Notes: generated by a model not told the origin, from the letters alone. Shown: positions 23,577 to 37,490, counted from the first letter of the stretch. The stretch: DNA of 64,000 nucleotides from Parasponia andersonii (GCA_002914805.1 JXTB01000500.1:205183-269182); one strand, 5' to 3'. Made by a program: numbers and translations.

Positions 23577-26500
23577 ATTGGTATCAGAGCTTGGTGCTCA
23601 ATTTTCCATTTTTGAGATGGCTAATCCTAACAACTTTTCTTTTCAATATGAGGGGTTGTCACATTCCAAACTATCCTTCTTTATTGGAAGTGATTTCAAC
23701 TATTAGAGAAGTCGTATGGACACATATCTTAGATCCATAGATTTTGATTTATGGTATATTTTCACAAGAGGTCCATTAAAAATGACAAAGATTGTTAATA
23801 GAGTTGAAGTAGAAAAAGATATTAAGGAATTTGATTAAAAGGATAAAATGTCTTTTACCAAAAATGGAAAAGCTAGAAACATTCTTATGTGTAGTCTAGA
23901 TAGGAACGTATATAATAATGTCGAAAAAGCTAAGGATGCTCATGAATTATGGAATATTCTTGAAGTGTCATATCAAGGAACCAATTCTATGAAGGAAGCT
24001 AGAATTAATATTTTCACAAGAAACTATGAGTTATTCAAAATGGAAAAAGATGAATCTATTTCTCAAATGTTTACTAGATTTACCTCCATCATTAACTCTC
24101 TTGGTGCTTTAGGAAAAACCTTTCCAAAAGGTGAGCTGGTGAGTAAGATTCTTAGAAGCCTCCCTTGAGCATATAGAAGCAAAGTGATAGCTATTCAAGA
24201 AGCAATTACTCTTGAAGAACTTATGGTTTCCCTCATAACCCCTGAAATCATTATGAAAGAAACTAATGAAGATAAAGGGGAAGAAAAGAAAAAGAAAGGA
24301 ATCGCTCTTAAAGCCACCTTACAAGAAAGCAACAAGGAAGAAGAAGAATTCATGGATAGTGAACTAGAAGACATTGCCTTACTTACTAAAAGGTACAAGA
24401 AGTACTTAAATTTCAAAAAAAAGAATTTCAAGAAGAACATCAAAGGCAATGGCTTCCAAGAGAAGAAAATGAAGGATGATCCCATCACCTGCTCTGAATG
24501 CAAGAAGCCGAGACATATGAAGTACGAATGTCCTTGGAGAAGAAGAATGAAGAAGAAGGCAATGAAGGCCACTTGGGATGATAGTGAAGAAGAAGAGTCC
24601 AATGGAGAAGAACAAAAAGAAATTACCAATATGTACTTCATGGCAATAGAAAATGAGGTAAGCTCACTTGAACCTAAAAGTAAATTTTATGATGTTAGTG
24701 ATACTAGTAGTGAGTTTAGTGATAGTGATTGTGATTTATCATATGAAAACTTGTTGAGTGATTTCAATAATTTACACAAAAACTATAAAAAACTCATTTT
24801 CAAGAACAATGCTCTTGAAAAGGAAATTCTTAGTTTGTCAAAAATAGTTGAAAAGTTTACCAAAGAAAAGGAAGTAAAATTACCTTGTAGTAGTTATGAT
24901 ATTTTATTAAAAGAAAACACTTCCTTAAATAACAAGATTTTTGACTTAACTAAAATTGTCCATAAATTTACAAATGGAAAGAAAAACTTTGACATGATGC
25001 TTGGATGACAAAAATGTGTTTTTGACAAAGGAGGTATTGGGTACAAATCTTCTATAAAAAAAAACTACCTCAAGAACTATTTTGTGAAAGCTAGTACAAG
25101 TGATATAAAGCACACTTGTACTTATTGCAATCAAGATGAACATACTAGGTTTTCCTGCATTTTAAAGAAAATGCGTATTTTGGTGGAAAACTAGCTTTGG
25201 TATCAAAAGAATCTAGAACTAACACTCAAGGACCCAAATTAATATAGGTACCAAAAATTAAATTTTGATTCTTACTTGTAGGTATAAAAGAGAAGAGCTT
25301 TTGGTTCTTGGATAGTGGTTGCTCCAAACACATGATCGGAGACTACTCTTTGCTATCATCATTCACAAAAAGAAGTGGAGGACATGTCACATTTGGAGAC
25401 AATACTAAAGGCAAGATTTTGGATATAGGTAACAATGGTATTACATCCTCACCCATTATAGAAAATATTTTACTTGTTAATAGTCTTAAACACAATTTAC
25501 TTAGTATAAGTCAACTTTGTGATAAAGGTTATAGAGTCATTTTTTAGCCTTCCAAATGTTTGATTGATGATATTTATTGAAAAGAAATTATTTTTGAAGG
25601 GGAAAGTAAAGACAATGTTTACACTATTGATATTGAAAATATTTTAGTTAATATAAATGTTTTTCGGCTTTAAAAGATGATTCTTGGCTTTGGTATAGAA
25701 GACTTGGACATGCTAGCATGAATACTATTTCTAAGCTTTCAAAGAAAAACCTTATTAGTGGTTTACCAAGTTTACTTTTTGAAAAAGACAAGGTGTGTAA
25801 TGCATGCCAATTTGGAAAACAAGTGAAAAGCTTTTTTAAATCCAAAAATGTCATTACTACTTCTAGACCCTTGCAATTACTACACATGGATCTATTTGGA
25901 CCATCAAGAGTAGCTAGTCTTGGTGGAAAACATTATGCCTTTGTGATAGTTGATGATTTTTCAAGATTATCTTGGATTCTATTTATTGCTCATAAAAACG
26001 ATGTTTTAAATATACTTTCTATTTTTTGTAAGAAAGTACAAAATAAAAAAGGTTACACCACCATATCTATTAGAAGTGATCATGGTGGTGAGTTTGAAAA
26101 TGATGAATGCTATAAAAATGGTTTTGATCATAATTTTTCCGCTCCTAGAACTCCCCAACAAAATGGAGTTGTAGAAAGAAAGAATAGAACCTTATAAGAA
26201 ATGACATGAAGCATGCTAAATGAAAATGGTTTGCCAAAATATTTTTTGGCTGAAGTGGTAAGTACCGCTTGTTATATTGTGAATAGAGTTATGATAATGC
26301 CAATCTTAAACAAGACACCTTATGAACTTTGGAAAGGTAGAAAACCCAATATTAGTTATTTAAAAGTTTTTGGTTGTAAATATTTTATTTTGAATACTAA
26401 AGATAATTTGGGAAAATTTGATTCAAAATCCGATGTTGGTATTTTTTTTTTGGATATTCTACTACTAGTAAAGCTTATAGAGTTTTCAACAAAAGAACAT

Positions 26501-27592
26501 TAGTAGTAGAAGAATCTATGCATGTTGTTTTTAATGAGTCTAACACTCTCCATGAGGAGAGAAATATAGATAATGAAGATTAAATGAATTAAGTATCAAT
26601 GAAAGATCAAATGACAAAAGTCTTAAGGAAGAAAAATGTGACAATGGTAATATTCTAAATATTCCTCAAGATTTAAAATTTAGTCATGCTCATCCTAAAG
26701 GCCAAATTCTAGGTGATCCCTTACAAGGTGTCACAACTAGAGCATCACTTAGAAATATTTGCAATAAGTTCGCTTTCCTTTCTCAAATTGAACCAAAAAT
26801 TTAAAGATGCTGAAAAAGATGAATTTTGGATTTTAGCAATGCAAGAAAAGCTAAATCAATTTAAAAGAAATGATGTATGGGAATTAGTTCCAAGACCTAG
26901 TGATCATTCAGTTATTGGAACTAAATGGGTCATTAGAAATAAATTAGATGAGCATGGGGTGATTGTGCAAAACAAGGCTAGATTAATAGCCCAAGGTTTC
27001 AATCAAGAAGAAGGTATCGATTATGAAGAAACCTTTGCACCCGTAACAAGATTAAAATCCATTAGAATGCTCTTAGTATTTGCATGCCATAGAAATTTTA
27101 TTCTTTACCAAATGGATGTTAAGAGCACATTTTTAAATGGATATATTTTAGGAGAAATTTATGTAGTCCAACCCCCTAGTTTTCAAAATCATAAGTATCT
27201 GGATCATGTTTACAAATTGAAAAACGCTTTATATGGTATAAAACAAGCTCCTAGAGCTTGGTATGATAGATTAAAAAACTTTTTGATCACAAATAAGTTT
27301 TCAATGGGAAAAGTGGATACTACTCTTTTTATTAAGAAGAAAGGAGTGGACATGATAATTGTGCAAATCTATATTGACGATATTATATTTGGAGCCACTA
27401 ATATTTATCTCCGTGAAGAATTCTCTAAGTGCATGCATAGTGAATTTGAAATGAGTATGATAGGAGAATTGAACTTCTTCCGTGGTCTTAAAATAAAATA
27501 ATCCAAAGAAGGAATCTTCATCAATCAAGCAAAGTACATCAAAGAGCTACTCAAGAAGTTTGATCTTGAGCATTCAAAACCAATGAAGACAT

Positions 27593-30500
27593 TGTTGGGA
27601 TTTTCGTCCTAAAAAGAAAATTTCCAATTTTACCCTTTTGAGTATAAACAACTATCTCTTATATGAAATTATGATATTTGCTAGATTAAACTATCTTAGT
27701 TGAATAGTTTATTCATCTGAAAAAGATTCCATGGCTTTATATGCGTATAAAGAAACAAACATGATTAAGTGTTAATTATGGAGAGACTTGTTTCTTTATC
27801 TAAGTCTAAATGAAGTAGTTTACAATCAGTAAATAAAGATGGAATACTTTATTTACTATGGGTTGTAGTGTTTGTCTATCTCAACAGGAATAATGTGTCT
27901 CAAATCATTGAAGTATCTGACTTCTGATAGAAATACTAATACAACATAAACAAGTTATGTGTATTAAACTAGACCAAGTAATATAAAAAATTGGAATGCC
28001 GTAGCTCAATTCTTATATTATCACAAACTAGCTTTTAGCATATAAATATTAATCCTTGATGTTTGACTGGACTTGCTTTCATGAGTTATAGCCATTTGAT
28101 TTGTTAAAAGACTAACCTCTATGAAGTTAGAGGTGAACTCTGGCATATTGGAAGATATGGCTTCTGAATTGATGCGAACACCAAATAATTAAGGATACTA
28201 TACATTAATGCCACTTTAGGTTCTTTCAAGATTCATGGAATAATTAAATCTAAGATCTTAGTATTCACTTTGTGAATTGGTTGAAAACTTTGTCTAAACA
28301 GCCATTGAGAACAAAATTATCAAACCGGAATATGAGATATTTGTCTTTTTATCTAAAGTGAATTGTTCACATTTAACTTGTAGATTCACATGATTACCCG
28401 TAGGTAACTTGTGATTTATAGTAGGTTAAAATACCTTGAATATTTGTGACAGTATTAGGGATTCTTACACAAGCATTTTATCTTGATAGATTTAATGTTA
28501 AGTATTCTAAATTCTTTTATATTCAGATAAACTAGCAAACTTAGTCGAATACTAGGAGGATGATAATTTACATACTTGTCCATAGTTTATTCTTAGTTTC
28601 CAAATGACTAATAAGAGCATAACACATAATCTTCTTGTTTGATTATATGTCATAACATTTATATTTTCTTATTTTACTCTAAATGTACTCCAATATTTTG
28701 CACGAATTGTCTACTGATTTTAAATCAGTTACTTTGATTGATAAATCCCAAGAGTTAGTGATTTTGTCAAAGTTCATTCCTGATAATTAATACCCTTCTT
28801 AAGGTATTTATTATCTTACTTAAGATAATGAACACCCTTGTTGAGGCGTTTATTATCTTACTATAAAATTAAATCGAAACAAAGATGTTTGTATTCAATT
28901 ATATTTTTCCCATGTGTTTAATTGAGAATTAAACCTATAGAATTTAATTGTGAATTTAATTCAATAAATTCGATTATGAATTGGATTTATTTTATGACTT
29001 TTGTCTAATTGTGAATCTTATTATTTTGTAGTTTGAGGAAATATTGTTTCATAGGATGGACAAGGTTTCCAGAAAGAGGAAAGAGACAAATAAATAAAGT
29101 ACAAGGAGTAAAACGAGGACATTTATGGAGACATCTCAGCGTTCAAAGAGTTTGAACGATAATCAACATGAGGATACCTCTACTGAAAAGAGGTCAGGAG
29201 CTTCTCCGGTAGTTAGGTTGTTTGGAAGGCCAAGAAAATCACTCTTTGCTGAGAATATAAGAGATCTCTGGCTAGTAAACTCAGGATCTAGTGTCAATAT
29301 CTGCAATGACAAGAAATGGTTCATTGAACCAAATCAATTAAATAATGTTGGTCGTGATGTGGAAGTGATAGACAATCGAAAAATTCGTATAAAGGGCATA
29401 GGCGATGCCTACCTCAAGATCAATGATAGCTCTATGATCTTGAAAGATTGCTATTATGTACCGGAGTTTAGTTTAAATGCTCTTTCGGTATCGAAGATGT
29501 TTATAGAAGGCTATTGCTTTGAGTTTGACAAGAAGGTGAAAGTCTTCTATAATAATCTGTTATACTGTGTGGGAGAAATGCAGAATGGACTTTATGTCCT
29601 AACCCCAAAGCCACAAAGTACATCATCTTCAATCATGAGCATTACTACACTTCAATAGATGGTGAATGACATCAGGAAGGAGCACAACACCATAGATTGG
29701 CATAAGCGACTTGGACACATGCTATGCTCAGAAATTCGCAGACTTATGGAGCTAGGTCACTTGTCTGAAGTAGACATCAGCAACGATATAGACTGTAAGG
29801 ATTGCAAAAAGCATGTAAAGTACAAGTGTCCTCTTGCTACTCGTTATGAGAAAGCTGAGGCATGTTTAGAGTGCGTACATATGCATATCTGTGAACCTAT
29901 AGAGGTGGTTTCGTACAACAAGCATACATTGTTTATCACCTTTGTTGATGAATATTCGGACTTCAGTCAAGTCTATTTTCTCAAGAGATACGATAAAGTC
30001 CCAGATGCTTTCCATAAGTTCAACAGAAAGGTGCAAATGCAACATGATATCAAGGTCAAGAAGTTCAAGATTGAAGCCAAACATGAAGATGCGGATTCTC
30101 TTCGAGACCTGCAGAGGCCAACAGTAGCCAATCTTGCTATTCCTTATGAATATGCGACTATCTATGAGTATAGTCATATAGGAGCTACTGAGAGGTACAA
30201 CATCAGACTCAAGTAAACCATAGACTTGATATACAAGGAGTCCCTACTGTCCCATAGATACTGGAATTATGCTTTGAGGACAGCTTCGTACATCCTCAAC
30301 TTCATTCCATCAGATAGAGTTGCTTTGACACCTTTTTAGATGTGGATGGGCTATGTAGAGAGCTTAGAGTATCTAAAGGTATGGGGTTGCAAAGTATACA
30401 CGTGCAAAAATGTGGGAGACGAAGTTGACAAGAATTCAAAAAAGTATTTTCTGCTTGGCTATCCAAAGGAAGTTAAGGGCTACATTCTTTACAGACAATC

Positions 30501-32529
30501 TACGAATACTACCTTCATCAGCAGAAGTAGAGACTTTCTGGAGGATGAGAGGGAAGTCCGTCAAGAAAACGATGAAGAGAGAGCTTATGATCTTCATTGC
30601 TTTTCTTAGTCATTAAGTTGTTAGTTGAATACTTAGTTTTTGCTTTTATTAATTTTGGTCATTTGGAACATTTTAGATTTTTTATTATGTTATTTTTAGT
30701 AACTGCTTTTTGGACAAGTGAGAGATTGTTGAGATTTTTGCCCTAAAAAGCAGATTTCTAATTTTACCCTTTTGTGTATAAACAACTATCTCTTATATGA
30801 AATTATGATATTTGCTAGATTAAACTATCTTAGTTGAATAGTTTATTCATCTGAAAAAGATTCCATGACATTATATGTATATAAAGAAATAAATATGATT
30901 AAGTGTTAATTATAGGGAGACTTGTTTCTTTATCTAAGTCTAAATGAAGTAGTTTACAATTTGTAAATAAAGATGGAATACTTTATTTACTATAGGTTGT
31001 AGTGTTTGTCTATCTTAACGGGAATGATATGTCTCAAATTATTGAAGTATCTGACTTCTGATAGAAACACTAATACAACATAAACAAGTTATGTGTATTA
31101 AACTGGACTAGGTAATATAAAGAATTAGAGTGCCGTAACTCAATTCTTATATTATCACAAACTAGCTTGTAGCATATAAATCTTAATCCTTGATGTTTGA
31201 CTAGACTTGCTTTCGTGAGTTATAGCCTTTTGATTTGATAAAAGACTAACCTCTATGAAGTTAGAGGTGAACTCTGGCATATTGGAGGTTATGGCTTATG
31301 AATTGATGGGAACACCAAATAATTAAGGACACTATACATTAATGCCACTTTAGGTTTTTTCAAGATTCATGGAATAATTAAATCTAAGATCTTAGTATTC
31401 ACTTTGTGAATTGGTTGATAATTTTGTCTAAATGGCCATTGGGAACAAAATTATTGACAACATTATTCTTTGATAGAAAGATGGTAACTTAAAAGTAAAT
31501 AGGTGTTAGAGGGGTATTACGGTAATTTTACTTATCCAACTACAGCATTGTATAGGGATTATATATGTGGTATAGAATATGCTAGATGGATCGGTTAATC
31601 AAGATTAGTTGATTAAATCTCTATAAAAGGCATGACATTTAATCTAAGAGTGCAGTATTGGGCCTTTATTAGAGTGTCCCCTTTACTAATAATATTTATA
31701 TAAATACGATAATAAGAGTTATTATGTATTTATCATATTATTAGAGCTTAGATTATTTGGATCCATTAGGTCCCTTGTCTAGCTCAATTAAGCTCAATAA
31801 TTGGTTGGTGGTATTTGTGAAATAAGTTTCATGAAACTGTGTAAAATAATGATTCTACACAGAAGTTGGTATTTTTATAAATAAGTTTCATGAGTTGGAC
31901 ATATTTATAAAAATACACCCAAAGCCCAAATTGGAGAACAAGCCCAATCCTAATTGGACTAGGGTTAGCAGTTTTTTGTCCTATATATATAAGATATATG
32001 TGAGAAAAAAACTACACAGTAACTCATATAGAGTCACAGACATAAGGCATAGGGAGAGAGAAAGATTTCGGCCAACCTAGGCTAAGGGAGAGAGAAAAAT
32101 GTTTCCTATAATCTCATAGTCTCATCTCACCTCTCGGTATTCCATAGGATCAAGAAGGCGTTCTTGATCGTTCTCCAACGAAGGTTTCGACTTGGTGCCC
32201 ACTCGCTTCATCAACCAAAAGCAAGAGCATAGACAAGAAGATCTAGGGTTGGAGGTGTGATCACCATCAATAAGGAGATCGAGGAGGAACACGTGACAAG
32301 AGGTAAACCCTAATCTCATATCTAGGGTTTTGTATCTAGATTTGATTTTTACTGTACATGGTCATGTATATTATGCATTTATGTTATATGGTTATGAAAA
32401 CTGTTTTCTTGTAAAAATTTTAAAACCTAAATCCGCTAATTTTTTCACTGCATTCATGATATGATCATGTGTTTTTCCATATATGTATGCATGCATGAGT
32501 TTCCTAAGTGTAAGGTCAATTTACCAACA
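27593..32529 (+). mobile_element. non-autonomous copia element nested in the SIRE-like element
   Basis: Insertion flanked by the perfect 5-base direct repeat GACAT (27588-27592 and 32530-32534). The left LTR portion starts TGTTGGGATT (27593-about 28320); the right LTR 30727-32529 starts TGTTGAGATT and ends ACCAACA. In between lie a leader without ORF (about 28320-29124), a protease-like part (about 29260-29600, DLWLV.SGSSVNICND) and a pre-integrase/integrase-like part (about 29660-30605, RLGHM, TFVDEYSDF..YFLKRY). A purine-rich tract precedes the right LTR. No gag knuckle, reverse transcriptase or RNase H is recognisable. The two LTR portions differ by roughly 6 % by eye, suggesting a couple of million years. 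Broken at several places. Confidence 0.88.
30727..32529 (+). repeat. right LTR of the nested copia element
   Basis: 1.8 kb LTR. It has a promoter-like TCCTATATATATAAG (about 31978), a leader with GGGAGAGAGAAAGATTTCGGCC, and an end at TTTACCAACA. The minus-strand copy at 59307-61110 is a full-length match in size and order. Confidence 0.88.
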
Positions 32530-33783
32530 GACATCAATGAGCTCATCAATTAAGCTTGATTAAGATGAAAACGGTAAAGTGGTAGATATTACTAAATATC
32601 AAGGTATGATCCGATCCTTACTTTATCTTACCGCTAGTAGACCGGATATCATGTTTAGTATTTGCCTATGTGCTAGATATCAATCTAATCCTAAAGAATC
32701 CCATCTTAATACAGTTAAACGTATTTTAAAATATTTTTATAGCACTATGAATATAGGATTATGATATCCTAAAGGCATACACTTTGATATCTCAAGTTAT
32801 TCGGATGCGGATTTTGCCGGTTACAAAACCGATCGAAAGAGCATAAGTGGTACTTGTCACTTTTTGGGATACTCACTAGTTTCTTGGTTTAGCAAGAAAC
32901 AAAATTTAGTTGCTCTTTCCACCACCGAAGCGGAGTATATATCCGCAGCTAGTTGTTGTGCACAAATTCTTTGGATGAAACGAACACTTTTAGATTTTGG
33001 TATGAAATTTCCACATGTGCCTATTAAATGTGATAACACTAGAGCTATCAGCTTATCTAAAAATTCTATTTTGCATTCATGAGCTAAGCACATTGATATA
33101 AGACACCATTTCATTCGTGATCATATGCAAAAAGGTGATATTTCTCTTGAATTTGTCTCCACTGAAAAACAATTAGCGGACATTTTTACAAAACCTCTTG
33201 GTGAAGAATGATTTTGTATGATTAGAATAGAACTTGGTATGCTTGATTTTGATGAAATTTCCTAATTATATTTTGTCATGCTTTTCTTTTAATCTTTGTC
33301 CCTTCTCATTTTATTTGACCAAATCTGAAATTCTAAATTGATTCGATTAAAATATATTTTTTTTTGTGTTTTCGCCAAATCTGAAACTTTTTAGATTTAG
33401 GTCGACCAAAACTGATGGTTACTTCAGACATGTGAAGTTGTGCTGTATTACCGATTTTCAGATTTTGGACGACCAAAATTAAATTTGATCGACAAAAATT
33501 AAATTGGTCGACCAAAACTATTTGTCACCTGTTTTCCAAGCCCGACCCGAGATAGTTTTTTTTTATGGTATTTTCTTTGTTTTTCTCTCATCCCTCTCTT
33601 TTGAAACTCTTATCCCTGAACGAAAACCCTAAACCATTATCCCTTTTGCTTCTAATCTTAATTTCTATGAGTTTTCACTCTAATTTCTTCAAAATTTCTT
33701 CCTTTCTCTCACTAAATCGGTTCTACGTCTTCCAATTTTGTGATCAATCTACTTATTCTATCTCTTTCCCTTACTCAAATTCG

Positions 33784-34760
33784 TGAATAAGTCATCATGC
33801 CATTCAAAGCTCGTGCCTATAAGAGGTCAGGGAAGAATGTCATCAGAGAAGAAGAAGAAAGGCGATCAAAATCAAGGTTTGACACTCGTTTTTTTCACTA
33901 ATCCTAGAATTATTGATGATTTCCAAAATAATTTTACTAAGAAGGCTTTAGTGAATGGAAGAAGTGTAGATTAGGTAGCTATGGAAAAACTGGTTAGTTG
34001 GAGACATATATTTCATAGGATGGATTGGGTTTCCTTTTCTAGCATTAATAGATTTACTTACCCTAGGTTAGTAAAAGGTTTTTATGCTGCTATGAACCTA
34101 AAGAGTGAATTTCATGGAATCACTTGTACTCTTAAAGGGAAGGTTATTAATATGAATGTGAGAGATCTTTGTGCTATTCTAGAAATACCCAATAAAGGTG
34201 GTCGTCCAATTGATCTTATGGGAGATTTTGATGCGGTGACAACTTTGAAGAATCTAACTAGGGATGGCAATTATTATCCAAATCGTACTGCTAATCATTT
34301 GAATGTTCATAGTAGACTCCTTCACTACTATATCACCTACAAAATTCTTCCTTATACTTGCCATAGAGAGATAGCCTATCCTCTTGATATTTTCTTGATT
34401 AACTCTATACTCATGGGGAAAGCTATAAATTTAGGACATATCCTTATGACCCAAATGAGGGAAGCTGGTTCTAAGAAGACGGGGTCTCTTCCTTATGGAA
34501 TGGTGCTTACTCGAATCTTTGATCATTTTAAAATTCCTCTTCATGATGAGTCTGGCAAGGAAAAACCAATGTCTCCTTATGATTGAACTACCGTCGAGCG
34601 CATGCATTGGTTCTTTTATGAGACCAACGGTACTTGGTCATACAAGGAGCTCGAAAAGCCCAGTGATCCTAATGTACCCATTGAGACTCATTATTATAGT
34701 GATAATAAGGAAGGTGATCTATCTACTACTCATGCAACTCCTCCCACTTTTACTTTGAAG
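33784..34760 (+). mobile_element. extra ORF after pol in the SIRE-like element (plant transposon-protein-like domain)
   Basis: Between RNase H and the 3' LTR lies a coding stretch whose longest open part (33981-34586, 201 codons) reads like the plant 'putative transposon protein' domain often found in retroelement extra ORFs. It has W-S-F near the start, LVKGFYAAM, then CTLKGKVINMNVRDLCAIL, a NHLNVHSRLLHYYITYKILP block and a leucine-rich end. Copia elements of this lineage may carry an additional ORF at this place, usually called env-like; here I see no signal peptide or clear membrane anchor. Fossil, broken. Domain assignment by memory of the family. Confidence 0.5.
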
Positions 34761-35404
34761 AAGCTTTTCAACTTATGAATGCACGCTTAGACACTCTTGT
34801 TGTGGACTTTAATGCATTCAAAGAAGATCATTGAAGGCAAATTCAAGCTCTTCAAGACTCTCAACAAGCACAATTTGATCGCCTCTTTGAGCACCAACAA
34901 GAGATGTGAAACTATATGGGTCACGGACAAAATCCTCCTCTATCCTAGAGTCTTCCTCTCTTACTTATTTACTTATACTTTGCATGTTCGTTTATGATGT
35001 GTTATTCTTTTATGATGTGTTAGTCTTTTATGGTGTGTTAGTATATTATTTTTGAATCTTTTGAACTCTTTTTGTATGTCTTCTTATTATGGATGATGGA
35101 ACCTTATGCGAAACTTATGCCTATGTCTATCTTTGATTGTGACTTGTTATTCTTACTATGTTTATATATGGTATATTTCTTTTGGTGCTTTCAATTCTTT
35201 TTGCTGATTTCAAAGGGGGAGAAATAGTCATGATTTTTGTTAATGTATGTATAATTTAAGTTGAAAAGGGGGAGAATTTTCTCTTACATGTATATATTGA
35301 GGGAGAGATTCTAAAAATAATGGTAAGATCATGTATGCTAATTAAATTATATCATTATTTTTATCTAAAAAATCAATGTTTGTCATCAATAAAAAGGGGG
35401 AGAC

Positions 35405-36681
35405 TGTTGACCTATGTGGCTTTCAATCTTGTAATATTTTGATAATAAAATATATGTGATTTAGTTACTAATAACTGGCTTGAGTTTGTAGATATGAAAT
35501 TGAAAAAGAAATTGATAAAACTCAAGAAATGAAGTTCTCAAGAATAGAGCTTCATTGATAAACCTCGAAGGATGAAGATGAATGTGAAGAATCAAGATTC
35601 AAGACCAAGTCTAAATAGGTTAAAATTTATTTCCTAGTCTTGTACTTAATTTATTACATTGCACAAAATATTCTCTTTGATGTGGCTCAAAAATCTTTCA
35701 AATAATTTTTCAAACAAATCTTCAAAGAATTAGCTAAACCTTAAATCCATTAATTCTTAATTGTTTGAAAATAAATATCATTTCTAATCTAGCCCAAATA
35801 TTCTCAAAAGTACATTTTCTTAATGATAAAAATGTTGTGAAAAAGGAAGTTTTACGAACGACTAAATTAGTTCAAATGAAACAAAAAATTTGATTTCTGA
35901 CTAATTTTGGTCAACTAAAATTATTTCTAGTCGACCAAAATTTTGGCAGCAAGATACCAACGGTCGAAAACAGATAGTTTTTGAAGATGCCTTTAAATAG
36001 AGTAATGTTTGATTACTTAAAACATGAGAATACGAACCTATATTGATACCCAATCAATTTCTTAGTGCAATAGCTCTCTTTTACTCAACTATAACTTTAA
36101 AATGTATTTGAGCTATTCCTAAAGCATCATTTGTGTATTATTTTCAAATCACCTAAGCTTTTCTTGTATTATTTCTTTGAGAAGTGATTCCTTGAGTGAG
36201 TGTTTACTTATATTTTTATAAAACCATCATTGAGAGGTAAGGTTGGCACTGGAGTCATAAACAACTCGGTATAGGTGAGATTGACACCGGATTCTAAACA
36301 ATCCGTGGTTAGACGTAATAGAGCCGGATTCAAGACTATTGTAAATGCGTGAGTGTGCCTAAGAAGAAATCACTCCGGATTGTACAAGGGGTTGGTCAAG
36401 CCCATAATCTTGATCCAATAGTGGAAAGCTCTAAGTAAGTTGTTGAGAGTCAAGGATGTAGGAAAACTGTCGAGTTTGTCGAACCTCGTAAAAATAACAT
36501 TTGCATTTCTCTATTCCTATATCTTTAATTTATTTATTTTGATATTGTGGTTATTCATTGCATATTTTTACTTGCTCCATTCATCATTTGCTCAATCTTG
36601 TTACTTTATTCAAAAAGTTTGTAAAAGTCTTAAAAACCCAATTCGACCCCTCCTCTTGGTTTAACTATTTTTGGGACAACA
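35405..36681 (+). repeat. 3' LTR of the SIRE-like element
   Basis: Preceded by AAAAAGGGGGAGAC (polypurine tract). Starts TGTTGACCTATGTGGC and ends GGGACAACA. Unusually it is followed at once by ATTGGTATCAGAGC, that is by another primer site and gag start, rather than by flanking host DNA. Confidence 0.88.
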
Positions 36682-36898
36682 ATTGGTATCAGAGCTTGGT
36701 GCTAAATTTTCTAAAACTTATCCGTTTTTGAGATAGCTAATCCAAACAACTTTTCTTTTCAATATGAGGAGTTGTTACCTTCTAAACCACCCTTCTTTAA
36801 TGGAAGTGATTTCAACTATTGGAGAAGTCATATGGTCATATATCTTAGATCTATAGATTTTGATTTATGGTATATTATCACAAGAGGTCCATTAAAAT

Positions 36899-37490
36899 GA
36901 AATTGGGAAGGGAATTATAAGTTTAGACGTAGATAGACCAATACAAGATCATCTAGTGGTGAGTTTATAAAAAATAAAAATGTACGTATGTAACTTGTAC
37001 AACTTTCTATGAGAATTACTTATCTTAAAGAATGTAGTCATTTTATATTAGAAGTAACATTAATTTGTCTAGATATTTTCACTCATATCTTGGAAAAGAG
37101 TTTGTGAATGCGTTAAGATTCTCGATTTTCAATTCTAAATGAATAGTCGTGTTTTGAGAAAAATTAATAGTTGGAGGAGTTGAAAGGTAGATCGCGTCCC
37201 TAAGTTTTTTATTATTGCTCTTAGAACAAATTGTGGTTGCTTAGTTTTATTCTTCTTTCTTTCCTTTTACATTATTATTTATAATTTGATTCTTACACAA
37301 AACTATCACATATTATTATTTGGATAAACTAGAATCTATTTTCAATTAGTACTTACTTTTTACATTATTATTTATATTTTGATTCTTACACAAAACTATC
37401 ACATATTATTGTTTGGATAAACTAAAGAATCTATTTTCAATTAGTACTTAGCATTCGTAAATCAATACTTGTGGGAGCGACTCTTTTTTC
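36899..37490 (+). mobile_element. gypsy LTR-like tract of unit 1, right part
   Basis: Continues the tract interrupted by the SIRE-like element. It matches 41551-41649 and then 43031-43410 of unit 2. A segment of about 93 bases (TTTTACATTATTATTTATA..TTAGTACTTA) is tandemly doubled at about 37265-37450; unit 2 has it once. The tract ends at the unit 1 / unit 2 junction near 37493. Confidence 0.55.

Larger units (their letters stand above)
22235..36898 (+). mobile_element. SIRE-like Ty1/copia retrotransposon, broken, carrying a nested copia element
   Basis: Fossil copia element inserted into duplicated unit 1. Parts: 5' LTR 22235-23576 (TGTTGACC..ACAACA); initiator-Met-type primer site TGGTATCAGAGC at 23579-23590; gag about 23617-25010 with a CX2CX4HX4C knuckle (24489-24531) and a long coiled-coil-like lysine/glutamate-rich tail; protease near 25290-25550 (DSG); integrase about 25680-26480; reverse transcriptase about 26790-27500 (YIDD); RNase H about 32580-33210; an extra ORF after pol; purine tract before 35405; 3' LTR 35405-36681. 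A second primer site and gag start follow the 3' LTR up to 36898. Pol is interrupted by another element (27593-32529). Gag with a long tail, LTR size and an ORF after pol suit the SIRE/Maximus lineage. It has about ten or more breaks plus the insertion. The LTRs differ by several per cent, so it is a few million years old at usual plant rates. Confidence 0.9.

Noticed and set aside
23578-23592. tRNA-like match TGGTATCAGAGC (also at 36683)
   Set aside because: This is the retroelement primer site complementary to initiator tRNA, not a tRNA gene; no cloverleaf around it.
33783-34586. Independent host gene between the RNase H part and the LTR
   Set aside because: It lies inside the SIRE-like element at the place of its extra ORF, so it is taken as part of that fossil.
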